Below are positions 58,572-64,000 of a stretch of DNA of 64,000 nucleotides, in pieces. The DNA is from Siphonodentalium dalli. Lineage: Eukaryota; Mollusca; Scaphopoda; Gadilida; Siphonodentaliidae. Location of the stretch: contig CP136064.1 in the NCBI GenBank assembly GCA_032622095.1, forward strand, positions 213,728,205 to 213,792,204, in the 5' to 3' direction. The notes under the pieces were generated by a model, which did not search any database, was not told the origin of the DNA, and worked only from the letters and a program-made list of their open reading frames with translations. How positions within the stretch are numbered: the stretch's first letter is position 1; every line of letters starts with the position of its first letter. Position numbers and translations under genes: made by a program.

Positions 58572-59769
58572 ACGTATGAGTCATGTGCGCACATTGATGT
58601 GTTTCGCTCTTCGTGTACCTGTGCATAGCGTCACGTACATATATGGGCCGCTGCTATACGCGATCATCTGGTCCAGTTGTCAACCGGCTGTGTATATCAA
58701 TTGCATAGATTGTGATTCATTGGCGGTAACATGATGTGACATTGATCTCACCCGAGAGTTTTATATTCAACCACGATACGACGTGGTTGAACACAGGTTA
58801 TGAGCCGTTAATGTCACAGCATGTTACCGAAAATAAACCACATTTTCCGTCAATTTCACACCACTTATTAATGTAAATAAACCACAATATCTCACGGATA
58901 TATTCATCCGAAGCCCTGGTCGTCCATGATCATTTGGGATTTGTTGGACATAATGGTTAGCACATCATATCAATCTCTCCGTTTTTGTTCCCCCGTAATG
59001 TTGGACACAGTAAGTGACATGGATAGATCATGGCTAAATATCATATTTCTTATATTAGACTGCACAACACAGCACGCAAATAGCGAGTAATTACGTCATT
59101 AAGAATACCCGACAGCTCTCGCGTAGCTAATATGCGTTTTTATCATTTTTTGCGTAAGTGATATCTGTTACAAAGCATTCCTGAAAACCAATAAGTGTGA
59201 TAGTTGGATCCAGACAACACATAAAAAGTATTAAAGTGTACTACCGGCCGTCGGTTTATGACATGAATGCGATGGCACAATGGTAGCAAGACAGGCCGAC
59301 GGCCTCGAGTGTTAACCTTACGTGGTCGCAAAATTGGCACAAACTGTTGGCCAATAACACGATTCTTTGTTTCGTACATCACAATATCATAACAGATTTT
59401 ATCCGAAGACAACAATTGATGGTATTGCCTTATATTTTCATCTGATGATGCTTTTATTTATAAGTTCCGACTGCATTGCCGAGCCCAACGATGCTTACGT
59501 CGTTTCACGTCAACATCGCACAATTACACACACGTACATGCGTGAAAGGCTTAGATGTGTGACACGGACTGAGACGGAGAGTAGGCGTGGTTTTCAGTAA
59601 CCGGCGAGTAATAGAAACAGATCGTACATAACCATACATTTGAAATATCACGGTACTAGCGGGGGGGGGGGGGGTGTTGTTTGCATCTAAATTCTTAAAC
59701 AATATATTTGAGGTAGTTTGCAACACAGAAATAACACATCTGCAACTCAACTCGTTTCATCAAGTTCAC
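58572..59769. other. Spacer between the two convergent genes
   Basis: No gene recognised. A perfect 10-bp hairpin (TTCAACCACG/CGTGGTTGAA) lies at 58766-58791, a GGCCGTCGG/CCGACGGCC pair at 59246-59300, and a 14-base G run at 59661-59674. Confidence 0.45.
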
Positions 59770-59779
59770 TTTATTTATT
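59770..59779 (-). terminator. Candidate polyadenylation signal, minus strand
   Basis: On the minus strand this reads AATAAATAAA, two overlapping canonical signals about 350 bp downstream of the stop at 60133. Confidence 0.4.
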
Positions 59780-60132
59780 ATCTTATGACCGTTTGAACAT
59801 AAAACCGAGTTCAGTATATGAAAACCCCATGGTTCGCACAGCACATGTACACCTGGTTAAAATGTGCATATTATGTAATTAAAATCTATGTTTTATCAAC
59901 GGTATCCATTTAGATCGACAATATAATTCGGCGTCGGCTTATGAGAACATACATTGTGGTTTTTGATCTCATCTCAACAATTAGTAAATCGTGGATGCCA
60001 TGGCTACAAATACGTTGGCAATAGTTAGTACATGTATTGTTCCTGAGTTGGCATACTACTCTACATTGATATGTAAATATATTCATATGCAATTCCAAAT
60101 GCAAGCATCTTTTCACATGTTTTCGAGCATAT

Positions 60133-61403
60133 TTAACCCTTTTTCATACCACGATTTGTGGGGGCCCGGATGTCATCAAGTATTATGACCGGTGTATCTA
60201 ATGTTGGAATGTTTGGATAACTCGGGAAATCTGTGTCGTCAAAACCAGGAAGTATTCCACCTCCGATACTTTCAAAATTTCCTGATATGCCACCCGAAAC
60301 ACCGTTGTTTGAAGTCGAGCCATAATTATCGTCTGGTATGTTGTCCACGGTTCCAGGTATGACATTTCTCACGGGAACACTTCCTGGGAATCCCGACACT
60401 GGAAGCCCGCTGGGCAGTCCGATATTATTGCTCAATACGCTTGGCCCGTTCACTCCATTGTTGCTATTCACTCCATTGCTCGATCCAGACGTTGCACTAT
60501 ACGTTGATCCAGAGCTACCACTAAAGATGCTTGGTCGGTTGTAATTTACAGCGGCGTTTCCGTATGTATTTGTGCTGCCGTAAGTAGAGCTTGGTCTGTT
60601 GTAGTTAACACTGCTGCTACCCGCATACTGTCCTGACTGTCCTGCCGAATTGCTTCCGGTGTACGAGAGTCCGTTTCCATATAAACCGGTACTTCCGCTG
60701 CTCGATTGCTGCGTACTTCCCGACGATGGTCGATATACATTGCTGGCATATCCAGTTGTCTGACGTTTCGCGTTGTTGACTGAGTTCGAAAATGATTGTG
60801 AGTTAGACGTAGATCCCGCATTCTTGGAGGTGCTTGAATAACTATTGAGGAGACCACCGCTGGAGAAACTTTTTACAGGTGTGTTAACCTTGGTTCCAGA
60901 ATAATTGTTCACATTACCTCGTGTACTCGAGAATGGGGCGGGGTTGTTGAAATTTGTGGCAACGTTGCCAGTATTCTTCGTAGCGGAATTCGATGAACCC
61001 GTATTTGAGTTCGCATACACACTGGAAACACTTCCGGAATTTGTGAACTGCCGGTTGGTGTTGATCGTGTTTCCGGTGTTGTATCTGCGTATAACGGCAA
61101 TCTGTCCGGTAACAGTGCGGAAGGGAATGCCTCCGATAGTCCCGCTACTAAATTGTTGAGTTTGGCTTCCCTGGTTATCGCTCTGAATCACGTCACGAAA
61201 CATGTCATTAGCAGTCTGATCAAGGACAAGCATCGTCAGCACTTGTCCTGGGGCCACATTGCCGCCCAAACTGCCAGTTCCAGCACTGCTCCCGGTTCCA
61301 GAGCCTCCTGTCCCGCGCCCCTTCCCCATATCCGTTTGGTCGTCATAGTCATCATACTCGTCGTGTTGTTTCTTTTGTGCTGACACCAGAAAGACCAACA
61401 ACC
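60133..61403 (-). CDS. Secreted Ser/Asn/Gly/Tyr-rich protein, terminal exon
   Basis: About 422 residues, ending NRGMKKG and TAA. It opens with a signal-peptide core (LLVFLVSAQKK; cleavage likely after VSA). The initiator lies in an unfound exon, joined at phase 1 through a split Gly codon. An acidic Tyr/Asp stretch (HDEYDDYDDQTD) and Gly/Thr/Ser linkers come next. A less repetitive segment follows (GQVLTMLVLDQTANDMFRDV ... GGIPFRTVTGQIAVIRRY), possibly a small folded domain. The long Ser/Asn/Gly/Tyr-rich part has repeated YNRPS units and NTGSSNSATKNTGN-like runs. The C-terminus is Pro/Asp-rich (GFDDTDFPSYPNIPTLD, then VIILDDI). There are no Cys residues in the visible mature chain. The acidic-plus-repetitive make-up fits an extracellular or biomineral matrix protein, by inference; I recognise no named family. 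Confidence 0.82.
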
Positions 61404-61420
61404 CTGTCAAAATATTAAAG
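61404..61420 (-). other. 3' splice site of the Ser/Asn-rich protein gene
   Basis: Minus strand reads CTTTAATATTTTGACAG followed by GGTTGTTGGTC. It places the exon start at 61403 in phase 1, so the TTG at 61410 is intronic. Confidence 0.75.
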
Positions 61421-61539
61421 ATGGTCTATTACTTTCAAAATACGTTTTATGTAGTTTCCGGCGGTATGAAATAATAAACATGAGTCGAACACGTTTGTTC
61501 GGAAACTCTTCTATCAATTAATATTGATTTTATAAACAG

Positions 61540-62190
61540 AAATTTCGACTTTATGGACTAAAATTTTTGACTTGTGTTGATCTAGACAAGACGAAGCCCG
61601 TGCGGCGGTCACAGGTGGCGACAAAAGTTGCACTCATTTGCGTTTTCTTGTTTGAGGGCCGATTTCGACCAAATAAACGGAGCGTGACGGGTCAGGATGG
61701 TATCCTAACCACAACCCTGGCCGGGATGGATGGGGAAGGACAGGGTGGGACGTTATAATATATCTAACCCTAATTAGGACAACCGCTAACCGTAACGATA
61801 ACACTAAGTCTAATATTGAGGGGACAGATCGGGACACTTATCCTAAGTTTCTAGCACTGAACTTGACTATAACCACGACGTCGGGACGGGAAGGATGGGG
61901 CGTAATTACACAAACTTTAGCCATCTCCCTAACGATAATCGAGACAAAACGGGTCCGGACGGGACCATAAATCTAACCATTACCTTAACGGGACGGGACC
62001 GTAACCTAAACCGTAACCCTGACCCTAACAAGGAGGAGACAGGTAATACTAACACTAATATATATATAACCATAACACTGACCATAACCCTAACCCTAAG
62101 TTAAACAGTTTTAAAAAGTTTAAAAAGTCAAAAGTCGAAATTTCGAGTTTAAAAGTCTAAATTTTGACTGTGTAAAGTCGAAATTTCGAG
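61540..62190. repeat. Repeat element with telomere-like CCCTAA runs
   Basis: Bounded by AAATTTCGACTTT (about 61538) and AAAGTCGAAATTTCGAG (about 62127 and 62176). The interior is a degenerate series of CCCTAA/CCGTAA/ACCATAA words (about 61760-62100, including AACCCTAACCCTAAG at 62087-62101). Likely a dispersed non-coding element in the 5' flank or intron of the minus-strand gene. Confidence 0.55.
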
Positions 62191-62349
62191 ATTTAAATAT
62201 GATATGGGGGTATCGAAGCGGATTGTATACCTTTAGTGGTCGTTCCCTGTTAGTCAATTTCTATTTTGGTACATATAAAGAGCGTTTATTCGACATCTGC
62301 GAAAATTTAAATAATAGTATATATGAACCACTTATATATATGGAGGGGT

Positions 62350-62465
62350 CCCCGGTGGTTTAGTTGGAGAGGTGCATGTCGCACTAGGCGTACATAAGCA
62401 TACAGTTGAGCAGTCGAGACTGCATGGTTCGAATCACGCGTGTACATAATTCGAGTTATGTACAG
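62350..62465 (+). repeat. tRNA-derived SINE head (Pol III promoter boxes)
   Basis: A box-like TGGTTTAGTTGG at 62356-62367 and B box GGTTCGAATC at 62426-62435, 58 bp apart. The flanks do not form a tRNA acceptor stem. The spacing and stem-poor sequence fit a tRNA-derived SINE or relic rather than a working tRNA. Confidence 0.55.
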
Positions 62466-62500
62466 ATAAACTTTTAGACTCTTATCTTTTTAAACTAAGT

Positions 62501-62709
62501 TTAACCCTTCCATGCCTGAAGCTTCCTGGAAATTTGCGACAACCCTGTGCAAATGCATTGGCCTAACAATATTTACCGTGACTTTTAAGCCAGAGCATTC
62601 TCTTATATATGCGAGGCCCGGGCCATGGGAGACTCGCATATATCAGAGAATGCACTGGCACATAATATTTAATGCAGCACCAGTGCTGCTTCTGTCGTTA
62701 AAGGGTTAA
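62501..62709 (+). mobile_element. TTAA-flanked hairpin MITE, copy at right end
   Basis: Begins TTAACCCTTCCATG and ends TTAAAGGGTTAA. It carries a hairpin with CATTCTCTTATATATGCGAG on the left and CTCGCATATATCAGAGAATG on the right around GGCCCGGGCC. It is a subfamily of the elements at 28.9, 29.7 and 34.0 kb and is most like the fragment at 10.7 kb. Confidence 0.82.
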
Positions 62710-62883
62710 AGCGAGCATTTCGACCACTGCAATGAGTTTTTTGGAGCATGCATATTCCGAATATTATAAGTGTGATATACATGTAGATCGCAAGCACGTG
62801 ACAAAAAAAGAAGACCTAGAGTTATTAACAAACCAAGGTTCGTACATAGCCTAATCTGATTAGGTTGCGTCACTAATATTTAA

Positions 62884-63340
62884 AGGTACTCAATCGGTTT
62901 CGATGGTGCCCATATAATCGGATTCCAACAACAACAACATTTTTAAAAATCCCGCTTCAGTTATCAGAATCGATTAATTGCCCAAAAAGTATGCTAACCA
63001 CTGTCATCTATAGTATAAAATTGACGGAAACGTGCTATTTATCAACATGCTTTTCGACGAAATATGGCCTTATTATCGAACATTAGCCTCTCGATTTTAG
63101 AGTGATCCATCTCCAATCGCGATTATGTCCGAGACCTCGGCTCGTCGACTGTTTACTGCATTGGTCACAAATAATTATCAATGGTGAAAAATAATAGATT
63201 TCAAAAATCGATATCTAATAACTCTGAGCTTTTATATGTGGGTTCCTCGACTGGAATCAAATATTTGTTTACCCCCGAATAAAAATAAATGGTAATTGAG
63301 GGGAGCTTAATCGGATTACGCATCTTTAACAATAATTACC
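62884..63340. repeat. Dispersed repeat related to 24956-25240
   Basis: Blocks GTGGGTTCCTCGACTGGAAT, CAAATATTTGT and TTTTAGAGTGATCCATCT are the reverse complement of sequence at 24956-25240. Non-coding. Confidence 0.65.
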
Positions 63341-64000
63341 GACAACGCGAAAACTTGTTGGGAATAAAATCTTCGCACCGTGGAACGTTTCCGGTACAGT
63401 TGTCGTAATAGGAAGAGGCCAACCCAAATCGGTCGACGGGCAACCTCTCATGACCATCAGAAACAACCATCATCGCTATGCGGATATCACTAATAATATA
63501 TAGGGCATTATAACAGCACGCGATTTACCCTCTTATGATGTACGCATAATAGTCTTGTCGATAAACTAAAATTTAGGGTTAACCTAGAATATATTCGGAC
63601 TAAATTGGTTTATATATCATTTTGAAGAGGAAGATCTCCTCTATAACATATCCAAAACCGCTAAAATCAGCTTTGAGCATTTTTTGTAATTCAAGATGGC
63701 GTCCAATATGGCTGCCATTTTCCGTTAAGTCAGTTTGTTGCAATTTGATGCCATTATAGTGACAATATCGTATCATATGTATACATAAGTATACATTTTT
63801 GTGAAGCTAAGACATAACGCCACCTTTTTATGCCAAGATTGGAACGGGCCAAGATAGCAGTCAAAATGGCGACAGGAAGTGGAAAATGTTACGTTTTTTT
63901 ACTGTTATCTTTAAGATAAGTTTCTGCTTTTTGGAACTGGTTGAGAAATGTGATTTTATTTTGTATTTAGCACGTTAACAGACCATCGGGAAAATAAAAT
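63341..64000. other. Non-coding DNA at the right edge
   Basis: No gene recognised. An AAGATGGCGTCC word and nearby ATGGCTGCC occur at 63693-63718. Confidence 0.4.

Noticed and set aside
61404-61410. TTG at 61410 as start of the minus-strand secreted protein
   Set aside because: TTGACAG is the end of an intron acceptor, so the true initiator is in an upstream exon.
62350-62465. Functional tRNA gene
   Set aside because: A and B boxes are present but acceptor, D and anticodon stems do not pair sensibly; better read as a SINE head.

Overview
The window looks like nuclear DNA of an invertebrate animal, most likely a marine mollusc; this is inference. Supporting signs are intron acceptor sites, AT-rich intergenic DNA, non-LTR retrotransposon remnants of the kind common in molluscs, dense small DNA transposons, and two secreted low-complexity proteins that resemble shell-matrix or silk-like proteins. 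Nothing looks bacterial, and there is no operon structure or CRISPR array.

Coding content is sparse. Three terminal exons are credible. One is a minus-strand exon at 25389-26152 of an unrecognised acidic protein. The other two are a tail-to-tail pair: a Gly/Ala/Ser-rich secreted protein on the plus strand (57059-58143) and a Ser/Asn/Gly/Tyr-rich secreted protein on the minus strand (60133-61403). Both members of the pair begin at a phase-1 intron inside the signal peptide, with the same G|LL junction. This suggests a shared exon plan and perhaps common origin as a small extracellular-matrix gene cluster. Their first exons were not found.

The rest is repeats. Near the left end a 5'-truncated LINE sits inside a roughly 170-bp tandem repeat (3027-4960). 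A 12-kb composite satellite (12150-24320) contains 115-130-bp, 121-bp and 1088-bp tandem units and a recurring CTAGCAGGTTAGCCCGCC junction. From 28.9 to 34.2 kb there are TTAA-flanked (piggyBac-like) MITEs with internal perfect hairpins and a 2.7-kb foldback structure. Other foldback or inverted-repeat elements lie at 9586-10261 and 54093-54702 (same family), 50537-51032, 51444-51684, 55460-56748 and 61540-62190. A LINE with a decayed ORF1 and no ORF2 spans 47285-49445.

The most interesting signals are the paired secreted-protein genes with their matching intron, an open coding duplicate just downstream of the plus-strand stop codon, the nested TTAA insertion whose removal rebuilds a perfect 27-bp arm, the density of foldback elements, and a 12-13-base motif (AAACGCTCTTTAT) recurring about 18 times in several unrelated-looking repeats.
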